34,754 nt of DNA from Spirochaetaceae bacterium (GTDB lineage: Bacteria; Spirochaetota; Spirochaetia; DSM-27196; SLAA01): contig PUPD01000281.1 in the NCBI GenBank assembly GCA_003552985.1, positions 1-34,754 on the forward strand, in the 5' to 3' direction. The number at the start of each line of letters is the position of its first letter. Position 1 is the first letter of the stretch. The translations under genes and the position numbers were made by a program. This document shows, in pieces, positions 1 through 8,171 of this stretch. Below the pieces are notes generated by a model. It was not told the DNA's origin and did no database searches. It was given only the letters and a program-made list of their open reading frames with translations.

Positions 1-529
1 GATGCTCCCAAAAATGAACCTTTTCAAGATGCTCGGTCACACGGTACAGCTCGCGAAAAAACGCCCGCACCGCAAGGGTCAGCTCGTGGGTTGCCTTGAG
101 CGCCATCTCAACCAGCTCTTCAAAATCAGCGCGCAAAAACGGGTATACTTCCGGCTTTTCAATACTGAAATGGCTCGCTACCTGTTTCGCCACGTCGGCC
201 ACGTTGTCGGTGGTTTCGATCAACCCGAGCACGTCGCCGCGAGAGTCGGGGATGAGCATCTCCGAGTAAATGCGATGCGTGATCGCGCGGCGCAACTCGT
301 CGGCCTTGCGTTCGGCCGTATCGATTTCGCGTGATTTCTCTTCAAATTGCTCGAACTCACCGGCGAAGTACTTCTTGAGTGATTCCCCAAGTAACAGAGA
401 GCATTGATCGATATAGCTCAAGTACTGATCAATCTCCATCTCAAGCGCTTTAGTTCGTGAGCCGAAAACGCGTCCGATTCCGTCACGCCCCGGGTCCTTT
501 CTGCTGATTGTCTCGTTTCTCCTGGCCAT
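1..529 (-). CDS. DUF47 / PhoU-like phosphate transport regulator, partial (C-terminus off the left edge)
   Basis: Open minus-strand frame not listed in the ORF track because it runs off the window: MARRNETISRKDPGRDGIGRVFGSRTKALEMEIDQYLSYIDQCSLLLGESLKKYF...ADELRRAITHRIYSEMLIPDSRGDVLGLIETTDNVADVAKQVASHF...EHLEKVHFWEH. The ADELRR.I / R.D.L.L.E..D..AD pattern is DUF47-like. GGGAG precedes the ATG. Confidence 0.75.
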   Translation of the reverse strand, partial: MARRNETISRKDPGRDGIGRVFGSRTKALEMEIDQYLSYIDQCSLLLGESLKKYFAGEFEQFEEKSREIDTAERKADELRRAITHRIYSEMLIPDSRGDVLGLIETTDNVADVAKQVASHFSIEKPEVYPFLRADFEELVEMALKATHELTLAVRAFFRELYRVTEHLEKVHFWEH

Positions 530-721
530 TGTGCTCCCTCTGTTGTCTCGTGGTCTCGTTGTCTCGATTCTCTATGCCTGTGGCTCCCGATGGTGCGGTC
601 TTCGGCGCATGTTGTTACGGGCAGGTACCGGGTTGCGGGACGCAACGCTGCCTTTCGGCGGCGCTGCGTTTCAGGAGCGCTACAATTACCGACGCCGCCA
701 CGGGGCGGACCGGTTCGGATC

Positions 722-1360
722 CTACGCCATTCCGACCACACGCTTGGCGGCACGCAGGTAGTTTGTGTTCGTTTTAGACGCCAGGCCAAGCTCCTCGATC
801 ACCTTCCGCATCCCGTCGTAGTTCTCGCTCTCGGCGCAAGCGGTTTCCACCTGTGCTCCGTTGAACCATACGTAGGCGTACTCGCAGATGATGTCGTCGA
901 TTGTGAAGCCGTAGCGCATTTTCTCCACGTTGACGACCGCCAGTTCCCGGTGTTCGCGCGCCATTGCTATAAAGGTGTCGATATCGTACTCGTCCTGATC
1001 GAGCTTCATATCGATCTCCAGGTGCGAGATAATCGTTGCCAGATCAGCGGACTTCACGGGAAACTGAAACTTGCCCCGCGGCTGAAAGACTTCATAGCCG
1101 TCCGGAGTTTCGTCGACTTTGGTCTTGATGTCAAGCAGACCTTCGCGGACTTTGACATTTGCCTCGTTGGTATGAACCGACAGAAAGTAGGTCTCAACCG
1201 GCATCCGGCGCGCCTTGAAAAGGACCGTACGTCCGTTCCACATGCGTTCCTTGACGGCGTCGATAACGCCATTCTCAAAGACGCGAAACTCAGCGCGCGG
1301 AATAATCTTCGCCGCCTCTTCAGCGGTTGTTGCCTTGTTCTGACTGTAGACATCGGCCAT
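722..1360 (-). CDS. Uncharacterised protein, possible divergent CYTH/triphosphate-tunnel fold
   Basis: ORF 722..1459; start MADVYSQNK at 1360 preferred because of the upstream GGAGGG. Charged strand-like segments (NVKVREGLLDIKTKV; AVVNVEKMRYGFTIDDIICEYAYVWFNGAQVETACAESENYDGMRKVIEELGL). Confidence 0.75.
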   Translation of the reverse strand: MADVYSQNKATTAEEAAKIIPRAEFRVFENGVIDAVKERMWNGRTVLFKARRMPVETYFLSVHTNEANVKVREGLLDIKTKVDETPDGYEVFQPRGKFQFPVKSADLATIISHLEIDMKLDQDEYDIDTFIAMAREHRELAVVNVEKMRYGFTIDDIICEYAYVWFNGAQVETACAESENYDGMRKVIEELGLASKTNTNYLRAAKRVVGMA

Positions 1361-1604
1361 GGTTGCTTGCCCTCCGTTTCTTTCCATACTTTGAGTGAAT
1401 GGTACAACTGTGTGCAGTAGTGGAAGGTATAGTAGCACGACCTTGTGGCACTGCACCAATCAAAATCATTGTTTTAGTATCTAGAGAACTTTTGGTATGC
1501 CGGCGCGCTGTTTTGCTTGACAGCAGCGGGAGGTCGGAGGAGTATTGCGCCGTGTGCCATGGGCACCATACCGGCAATTCAGCCACATGGAGGCAATACA
1601 AATC

Positions 1605-2711
1605 ATGTCTGAAAAAAAAGGGCAAGCGCTTGAACAGTATCTTAAGACCGTGAAGAGCAGGATGGGGGATGCGGGCAGGATGCACTGCATCGTCGGAAAC
1701 GAGGCTGCAGATCTCGATTCTATGGCATCGGCACTAGTCTACGCCTATTTCCGGGGTTCAACGGCCGAGACGCCGGATACCGTCTTCGTGCCGCTCATTC
1801 CAATACCTCGCGACGACTTCAAGCTACGCACCGAAGCGGTGTTCCTGTTTTCGGAAGCCGGAGTGGATCCGCAGTGGTTGGTGTTTTCGGAAGACATCGA
1901 TCTGAAACCGCTGTATAATGCGGGCAAGCTTGAGCTCACCCTGGTCGACCACAATCGCCCTACGGGGGCCCAGGCCGAGTTTGAGAATGCCGTAACGGGA
2001 GTCATCGACCATCACGCCGACGAGGGGTTGTTCGAGACTGCCTCGCCGCGCAAGATTGAGCCGGTAGGTTCTGCCGCCACCCTGGTGACCGAGCTGATTC
2101 TCGGCGAGGCTGAAGATCTGCTGGATGCCGGAGTGACCACTCTGCTGCTCGGCACCATCCTGCTCGATACCGTGAATCTTGACCCTGAAGCGAAGCGAGT
2201 AACCCCGAAAGACGAGACGGTTGCCGCGGAGCTGCTGAAGCGCAGCGGCATTGAGCAGAAAGCGCTGTTCGACCGCGTGCAACACGAGAAGTTCAACGTT
2301 TCGGCGCTGGACAGCAGTGATCTGCTCCGCAAGGACTACAAGCAGTGGGAGCTTGGGCGACACCGAGTCGGAATCAGCTCGGTTTTGCTTTCGTTCGCCG
2401 ACTGGTTGAAGAAAGATTCGACTCTGTCGCAATCGCTGGCACGTTACGCCGAGTCGGGCAATCTCGATTTGCTGTTGGCGATGAACGCCTACACCGCGCC
2501 TGAGTTCACGCGGGAGCTGGGCGTGTACTGTCCGGACAGTGAGTTGCGCGCTAAGCTCCTCGATCACCTGGAGCAGTGTGGTCTCGAGTTAACCCCGATT
2601 ACGGCCGAAACGCCTGACGGATCAACGGCCTTGTTCGCGCAGGGAAACCTGGGGATTTCGAGGAAGAAACTGCAGCCGATGTTGGCTGAGTTTTTTGCAT
2701 CGCTGTCCTGA
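1605..2711 (+). CDS. DHH/DHHA2 family phosphoesterase (PRUNE/exopolyphosphatase or Mn-dependent pyrophosphatase type)
   Basis: GNEAADLDSMASAL, VDHNRPTG and VIDHHADEG motifs with a DHHA2-like C-terminus; start MSEKKG with GGAGG upstream. Confidence 0.85.
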   Translation: MSEKKGQALEQYLKTVKSRMGDAGRMHCIVGNEAADLDSMASALVYAYFRGSTAETPDTVFVPLIPIPRDDFKLRTEAVFLFSEAGVDPQWLVFSEDIDLKPLYNAGKLELTLVDHNRPTGAQAEFENAVTGVIDHHADEGLFETASPRKIEPVGSAATLVTELILGEAEDLLDAGVTTLLLGTILLDTVNLDPEAKRVTPKDETVAAELLKRSGIEQKALFDRVQHEKFNVSALDSSDLLRKDYKQWELGRHRVGISSVLLSFADWLKKDSTLSQSLARYAESGNLDLLLAMNAYTAPEFTRELGVYCPDSELRAKLLDHLEQCGLELTPITAETPDGSTALFAQGNLGISRKKLQPMLAEFFASLS

Positions 2712-2860
2712 GGCGGTTGGTTCTGAATTGCTATAGAAATGTCTGTTACCGGATATAGAGGTCTTTTTCTCGACAAGATTATCGATTGCGGGTTAAGCTT
2801 CCGCCAACCAAAACCAGCAATAATGAAACTGCAACGCACTGTACAACCGTTCGGTAGAGG

Positions 2861-2925
2861 CTTAACACAAACTTAACACAACTATGTCACAAGACACAGT
2901 TGTGACAGGCGGACAGTTGTCACAG
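2861..2925. promoter_or_regulatory. Candidate operator cluster upstream of tctC
   Basis: Perfect inverted repeat TGTCACAA(2885-2892)-N7-TTGTGACA(2900-2907), a third half-site TTGTCACA(2917-2924), and CTTAACACAA repeated at 2861 and 2872 (11-bp period). Confidence 0.55.
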
Positions 2926-3055
2926 ATACGCGCCCGAAAATGATCGAAAAAAGAGTGCGCACGAGGATCGCATGAGGATCACGGTTAAAAACCTGGAAAA
3001 GCATCTAATGAGGAGAGTTATCATGAGAAAGATTCGTTTTTTGAAAGGAGAGAGT

Positions 3056-4054
3056 ATGAAGCGAGTATTGGTTTTTCTGCTTCTTGTGACATTGACCTTC
3101 AGTGTCTTCGCCGGAGGTCAACAGGAAGAGGCGGCGCCGGATCCTGACGCAGCTGTAGGCCCCTGGGAGCCGACCCGCCCTATTACCATTATTACCCACG
3201 TGGGTCCTGGTGGTGGTATGGATGTAGCTACCCGTCTCTTTGTTGATATCGCCAGCGAGTTCACCGACGCTACCTTCGTGGTGGAGAATATCACCGGCGG
3301 CGGTACCATGAATGCCTCCCGCGCGGTGCTGGACCGTCCCGCCGACGGCTACACCGTCTTCGGCATGGCGATGTCCAACGTCAATAGCGTGGTCGCCAAC
3401 GAGTTTGACCGGGATGTGTTCATCGACGGCTATCACTGGATCGCAAAAATCCAGCGGGACCCTGCAGCCGTTATTATCCACAAGAGGGACCGCGATGCCG
3501 GTATGGACTTCGAAGGCATCATCGAGCAGGCTCGACAAATGGGTGGCCGACAGAACTGGGCCGTGCCGGTACTGGGCGGCAACAAGCACTTTGAAGCGCT
3601 CATGATCTGGGAAGCTACCGGCGTGGAAGCCACGGCAACACCGTATGAAACGGGCCCCCTGGGGGCGGCTGCGGTACTGGGCGGCTCGGCGCAGGTCCAA
3701 ATGGGCAACCCCTTCAACGCCGCCGGTCGCGACCTATGGGTAGCGGCGATCGCGTCTCCCGAGCGTATGCCCGGCTTTGAAGATTCCCCTACCTTTGCTG
3801 AGCTGGGTTATCCCGAACTGAATGACGAGCATATCTGGCGCGGTTTCGCGGTAAAGCAGGGAACCCCACGGGAAATGATAGAGTGGTTTCAGGGTATTGT
3901 TCTCCAGGTTTACGAGCACCCCCGGTGGCAGGCATTCAACGCGGAAAACGCAATTATGCCCCGAGCGGTGTTCGACGATGACTTCCGGGCCATCGTTGAC
4001 AGTACCATGGAGAAGACCGAGTTCTGGTTGCGAGAGCTCGGTATGCTGGATTGA
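3056..4054 (+). CDS. tctC: Tripartite tricarboxylate transporter, periplasmic substrate-binding protein (TctC/Bug family)
   Basis: Signal peptide MKRVLVFLLLVTLTFSVFAGGQQEE; PTRPITIITHVGPGGGMDVATRLF...VVENITGGGTMNASRAVLDRPADGYT is the Bug/TctC signature; SD aaaggag; followed by tctB and tctA. Confidence 0.93.
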   Translation: MKRVLVFLLLVTLTFSVFAGGQQEEAAPDPDAAVGPWEPTRPITIITHVGPGGGMDVATRLFVDIASEFTDATFVVENITGGGTMNASRAVLDRPADGYTVFGMAMSNVNSVVANEFDRDVFIDGYHWIAKIQRDPAAVIIHKRDRDAGMDFEGIIEQARQMGGRQNWAVPVLGGNKHFEALMIWEATGVEATATPYETGPLGAAAVLGGSAQVQMGNPFNAAGRDLWVAAIASPERMPGFEDSPTFAELGYPELNDEHIWRGFAVKQGTPREMIEWFQGIVLQVYEHPRWQAFNAENAIMPRAVFDDDFRAIVDSTMEKTEFWLRELGMLD

Positions 4055-4140
4055 AGCCGACAGACACGGTTGTTACATAGGCTAAACATGACGGGAGCAG
4101 GCGGTCGGGCTCTGTCCGGCCGCGTGTTCCTTGTCCTCGG

Positions 4141-4728
4141 ATGGAGGGTGCGCAATTGGAAGAACTTGGCAGGTTTTTTGCAACCCACGGGTTGCTGATG
4201 CAGTTGGTCTTTTTGATTATTGCGCTTGCAGTAGCCTGGGTGCTGATCAGGCCGTTCAAAAGACTTCATCCGTATACGGGACAGGTGTTGGTGCTGGCCG
4301 GCGTTTTCTGGATCGGTTTGCTGTTCTTTATGATCACCTATTCGTTCCCCATGCCCCGATTCGCAGCAGTGGCCACCACCGCGGCTACCATCCCACGTTT
4401 CTGGTTTTATGTGCTTATCCCGGTCACACTTCTGGCCTTCATCCCCATGTTGAGAGGGGAAGAGCAGCCCGACCCAAAATGGGGCAGCGTGTGGCGCGTG
4501 GCTATCGTCTTCGGCGTGCTGGTAGCAAGCCTCTTTGCATTTCGTTATATCGGCTACTACCTCAGCTCGGCGATTTTTCTGGTGGTGGTGATGTGGCTGC
4601 TGGAATCGCGCAGTAAGATTGAACTGGTCGCGGTGCCGGTAGGCTGGATGATATTCTCCTATTTCTTCTTCGCTCGGTTGCTATATGTTCGCTTACCGGT
4701 CGGCACGCTGTTCGCCGGGTTGCTATGA
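4141..4728 (+). CDS. tctB: Tripartite tricarboxylate transporter small membrane subunit (TctB)
   Basis: About 195 aa with four hydrophobic segments, between tctC and tctA. Confidence 0.85.
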   Translation: MEGAQLEELGRFFATHGLLMQLVFLIIALAVAWVLIRPFKRLHPYTGQVLVLAGVFWIGLLFFMITYSFPMPRFAAVATTAATIPRFWFYVLIPVTLLAFIPMLRGEEQPDPKWGSVWRVAIVFGVLVASLFAFRYIGYYLSSAIFLVVVMWLLESRSKIELVAVPVGWMIFSYFFFARLLYVRLPVGTLFAGLL

Positions 4729-4747
4729 TAAAAAGGGGTGTAGCGTC

Positions 4748-6244
4748 ATGATGGATATACTTGTCAACCTGGGCGGCGGCTTCGGCATCATGTTTACGCC
4801 CATGGCAATCTTTTTGTGCCTGCTGGGTGTTTTCGCCGGTATTACCTTCGGCGCCATCCCCGGCATATCGCCCTCCATGGCGGTGGCGCTGCTGCTGCCG
4901 ATGACCTTCCGCCTGGAACCCATTCTGGGCATGGTGCTGCTGTTGGGTGCTTACAAGGGCGCCAACTACGGTGGCTCGGTCTCGGCGGTGCTCATTAACA
5001 CACCGGGCACCCCGTCTGCGGCTGTAACCGGCTTTGACGGCTACCCCATGGCAAAGACCGGTCGCGTCGGCGAGGCGATGGGTGTGTCGCTGTATGCCTC
5101 CATGATCGGAGGGATCATTGGAACAGTGGTCCTTATCCTGTTTGCCGCGCCGCTGGCGCGGGTGGCCCTGGAGTTCTGGCCTTCCGAGTACTTTGCCCTT
5201 ACCGTTTTGGGTCTTACCACCGTGGCCACGATGGGGGGAAAGAACTGGCAAAAGGCGTTGGTGGCGGTGGTATTCGGACTGCTTCTGAACACCGTGGGCA
5301 TGGAACCCTTTGCGGGAACACGCCGCTTCACCTTCGGGGAAGTTCGCCTGTTCGAGGGCTTCTCCCTGGTACCCGCCATCATAGGGCTCTTTGCGCTGGG
5401 AGAGCTCTTCTACAATCTGGAGCACTACGTTAAGGGTGAAAAGTTCGATAAGCTGGCCTATAAGCTGCCTAAGCTGAGCTACTACCTTACGGTTTGGAAA
5501 AACATAACACGTGCCGGTGTGCTCGGAACTATCATCGGGATATTCCCCGGTGCGGGCGGTACTATTGCAGCGTTTATTTGCTATGATGTAGAGAAACGTT
5601 TCAGCAAGAAGCCCGATGAGTTCGGCAAAGGTGCACCGGAAGGCGTCGCGGCGGCGGAATCGTCGAACAGTGCTTCTGCCGGTGGTGCTCTCGTTCCCTT
5701 GCTGGCCCTAGGGATACCCGGAAGCGCCACGGCGGCTGTGCTGCTGAGCTCGTTACTGGTGCACGGCTTGAATCCCGGCCCCGAAATGTTCGTCGATGAG
5801 CCCGAACTGGTGTACGGGATGTTTGCTTCCATGTTTATGGCCAACGCCTTCATCCTGGCGGTGGGGCTTCTGGGAGCGCAGCTTTTTGTTCGGGTAACCG
5901 ATCTGAGTAAGAAGTTGCTCTATCCTCTCATTTTCGTCTTCGCCATAGTCGGCAGCTATGCCGTCACCAATTCGATGTATCCGGTGGTAGTGTGCGTGGC
6001 CTTTGGTGTAGTCGGTTGGATTTTCCGGCGCTACGGCTTCCCCACCGCACCGGTCGTGCTGGGTATCGTGCTGGGGAGATTGGCGGAAATGAGTTTCCGG
6101 CAGGCGCTTATGATCGGCGGTATCGAGAGCTTCTACCAGCGTCCGCTGACACTGATTATGCTGGCTACTGCCATAGCGGCTGTAGTGTATCCCATCGTGA
6201 AGAAGCGCATCACCGGGAGGGCAGCCATAGGAAGAGAGGAGTGA
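4748..6244 (+). CDS. tctA: Tripartite tricarboxylate transporter large membrane subunit (TctA)
   Basis: GAIPGISPSMAVALLLPMTFRLEPILGMVLLLGAYKGANYGGSVSAVLINTPGTPSAAVTGFDGYPMAKTG and FPGAGGTIAAFICYDVEKRFSKKPDEFGKGAPEGVAAAESSNSASAGGALVPLLALGIPGSATAAVLL are TctA hallmarks; SD before ATG. Confidence 0.96.
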   Translation: MMDILVNLGGGFGIMFTPMAIFLCLLGVFAGITFGAIPGISPSMAVALLLPMTFRLEPILGMVLLLGAYKGANYGGSVSAVLINTPGTPSAAVTGFDGYPMAKTGRVGEAMGVSLYASMIGGIIGTVVLILFAAPLARVALEFWPSEYFALTVLGLTTVATMGGKNWQKALVAVVFGLLLNTVGMEPFAGTRRFTFGEVRLFEGFSLVPAIIGLFALGELFYNLEHYVKGEKFDKLAYKLPKLSYYLTVWKNITRAGVLGTIIGIFPGAGGTIAAFICYDVEKRFSKKPDEFGKGAPEGVAAAESSNSASAGGALVPLLALGIPGSATAAVLLSSLLVHGLNPGPEMFVDEPELVYGMFASMFMANAFILAVGLLGAQLFVRVTDLSKKLLYPLIFVFAIVGSYAVTNSMYPVVVCVAFGVVGWIFRRYGFPTAPVVLGIVLGRLAEMSFRQALMIGGIESFYQRPLTLIMLATAIAAVVYPIVKKRITGRAAIGREE

Positions 6245-6353
6245 GCCCGGGGAAGTATCGTGTACGAAGGATCATCGGGTAGATCCGGTCCGGTTCGATT
6301 CCGGGGAATTGCACGAACGCAGGTGCGAATGCGAATCCTGCCGGCGCAATAGC

Positions 6354-7550
6354 TCAGGCGCGCGAGCGTAGAGCCGACACAAGCGCAACCAGGTACAGCG
6401 CGGCCCCGAGCAGGAACACAGCTTCCGGTGAACCGGCGCGCTCAATCGCAAGCCAGCCGACTATTGGTCCGGTAGCCGCTCCCAAATCGGCCGCGCTCAC
6501 GAACTGGGCGAAACTGCGCGGCCCGCTCACCCCGGCCTGCGCGACCAGAGCAATCTTGCAGGCCACGGTTGCCACGAAGAACAGCAGCAGGGCCGGGAGC
6601 AACAGCGGCGAGGCGGGCATCAGGGCTGTGGCGCCAAGGGCGAGCGCCCCGACTCCAAAGGCTGTAATCTCGCCGGCCCGTCGGCCGACGCGGTCGACCA
6701 GGCGCCCCAGGTACGGTGATCCTATGCAGTTGATCGTGTAGTTGAGCGCTATCAGGAGGCCGTTCAGCGTCGCGATACCCAGAGTGATGACCCCTAATTC
6801 CAGCTGTTCACCAAAATGGCTCCGAAGCGCAAAGCCCAGCGTCGAAATAATCAGGCCGGTTCCGACCGCGCGTTCGACGAATCCTCGAAACAGCAACGCC
6901 GCACCGGCCTTGCCGTTAGCGGGCGTGTGCTCGTGTGCGGGAGTGCTGACGGAGGCCAGGAGCCGAAATCCCCTTATCTCCAACGGGATTGCAAAAAGCG
7001 AGACCATGCCGGCAACCACAAACGCCGCGCTGTAGCCGAACCCGTCGAAAAGGAGCGCTCCAGCGAGCGTCCCTGCGATGAAGCCCAACTCCACGACCCC
7101 GTTGTAGATTCCGTAGACTCCGGCGGCTTGAGATTCCGGGCGGCTGCCGATCGAGGTCATCACGCCGGTGTGCCGAATGATTGACCACGCAACGCCCCAC
7201 AGCGCTCGCGCAGCCAAAAAAACGAAGAACGGAGGAGCGGTCGCGTACACCAGGCTGGCTGCGGCACCGGCGGCGAGCGCCGCCGCGAGCACCCGCGACG
7301 GGACGCCCCGTGCCAGGATTCTACGTGCCACGTGATTGCTTGCCAGTCGTATCCAGCGGTTGGCGGACAGCAGTATGCCGACCTGCAGCGGTGTGAGGCC
7401 CAACGCCGCATAGTGCACCGGCACCACGACGTAGATCGTCACGTCGCCGGCAAGCGAAAACGCGACCGCAAGCGCCAGCATCACGACCGGCTGATGAGCT
7501 TTGTATGCTGTGTTTAGCGGCTCGCGCACACCGCGCCCCGACCGATTCAC
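6354..7550 (-). CDS. Major facilitator superfamily transporter
   Basis: 398 aa, about 12 hydrophobic segments, GRLVDRVGRRAGE motif; GTG start. Confidence 0.85.
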   Translation of the reverse strand: MNRSGRGVREPLNTAYKAHQPVVMLALAVAFSLAGDVTIYVVVPVHYAALGLTPLQVGILLSANRWIRLASNHVARRILARGVPSRVLAAALAAGAAASLVYATAPPFFVFLAARALWGVAWSIIRHTGVMTSIGSRPESQAAGVYGIYNGVVELGFIAGTLAGALLFDGFGYSAAFVVAGMVSLFAIPLEIRGFRLLASVSTPAHEHTPANGKAGAALLFRGFVERAVGTGLIISTLGFALRSHFGEQLELGVITLGIATLNGLLIALNYTINCIGSPYLGRLVDRVGRRAGEITAFGVGALALGATALMPASPLLLPALLLFFVATVACKIALVAQAGVSGPRSFAQFVSAADLGAATGPIVGWLAIERAGSPEAVFLLGAALYLVALVSALRSRA

Positions 7551-7729
7551 CGGCCCCTCCGACGTTAGAGCAATTTGACTGTCAGGATTATACCTTCACG
7601 CAGCGGGGCTCGGCTACACCTGATCGAGTAGTGGAAATCCGACGTTTACACGCCGAATCAACGACCTAAAGAGGGTGGGGAGGTCGGGCGTTGTTTCAAC
7701 TGCTCCGAGTCAGGCGCTGGAAAGGGGGT

Positions 7730-8081
7730 TGGAGGTGGCGGGAATCGAACCCGCGTCCTAGAGTCCAAGCGGCACGTCTCTACAGGTTTAGTCGCCTGAT
7801 TATTGTTTCGGATGAGGCGGTTCAGGCGACCGACCGATCCCCTTCCTGAGCCCGCTTAGTTGTCCCTCACGCTACGCGGGCAGAACGCGAGGTAAGCCCT
7901 GGTGTCTTCCAGGCGACCACGGCATTCAGAGCTGCACGCCGTGGGCCCGTGGCCGCATTAATTATGCAGCCAGTGCGAAATCTGCTTCGTTGGCAGGTAA
8001 ATCGGTTGTCGGTTTGGGAGACGACGCTCCACCTGCAACGTACTCGCTTGCGCGAACTCCAGTCGAAGCCTTGACACCCCC
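7730..8081 (-). ncRNA. ssrA: Transfer-messenger RNA (tmRNA)
   Basis: 5' GGGGGTGtcaaggCTTCGACTGG; 3' GGGTTCGATTCCCGC-CACCTCC-A. The 5' GGGGGTG pairs with 3' CACCTCC, including the G3-U70 pair expected for AlaRS recognition. Internal tag ORF GCC AAC GAA GCA GAT TTC GCA CTG GCT GCA TAA encodes ANEADFALAA (7962-7994). CCA is not encoded after the discriminator A. Confidence 0.95.
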
Positions 8082-8111
8082 GTTTGATTGTGTCGTTCCA
8101 GCCGTGGGCTA

Positions 8112-8140
8112 AAGGTACTCGTGTAACCGTACGTTGTCAA
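8112..8140 (-). promoter_or_regulatory. Candidate sigma70 promoter of ssrA
   Basis: TTGACA (8140-8135), 17-nt spacer, TACCTT (8117-8112), about 30 nt upstream of the mature tmRNA 5' end. Confidence 0.55.
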
Positions 8141-8163
8141 GCCTGACGTACATCTGGTAAGCT
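8134..8163 (+). promoter_or_regulatory. Candidate promoter of the M23 lipoprotein gene
   Basis: TTGTCA (8134-8139), 18-nt spacer ending TGG, TAAGCT (8158-8163); ATG 8 nt after the -10. Confidence 0.5.
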
Positions 8164-8171
8164 GACGCGCT

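Noticed and set aside
590-1420. Plus-strand ORF of 276 aa opposite the 722-1360 gene
   Set aside because: The minus-strand frame has an SD and protein-like composition with acid/base alternation; the plus-strand frame lacks an SD and recognisable features.
6282-6305. tRNA-like T-arm, CCGG-TTCGATT-CCGG, between tctA and the MFS gene
   Set aside because: The T-arm motif is convincing alone, but no matching acceptor strand (GCAATTC-like), anticodon arm or D-arm occurs in the preceding ~70 nt. More likely a fortuitous hairpin or part of a weak terminator.
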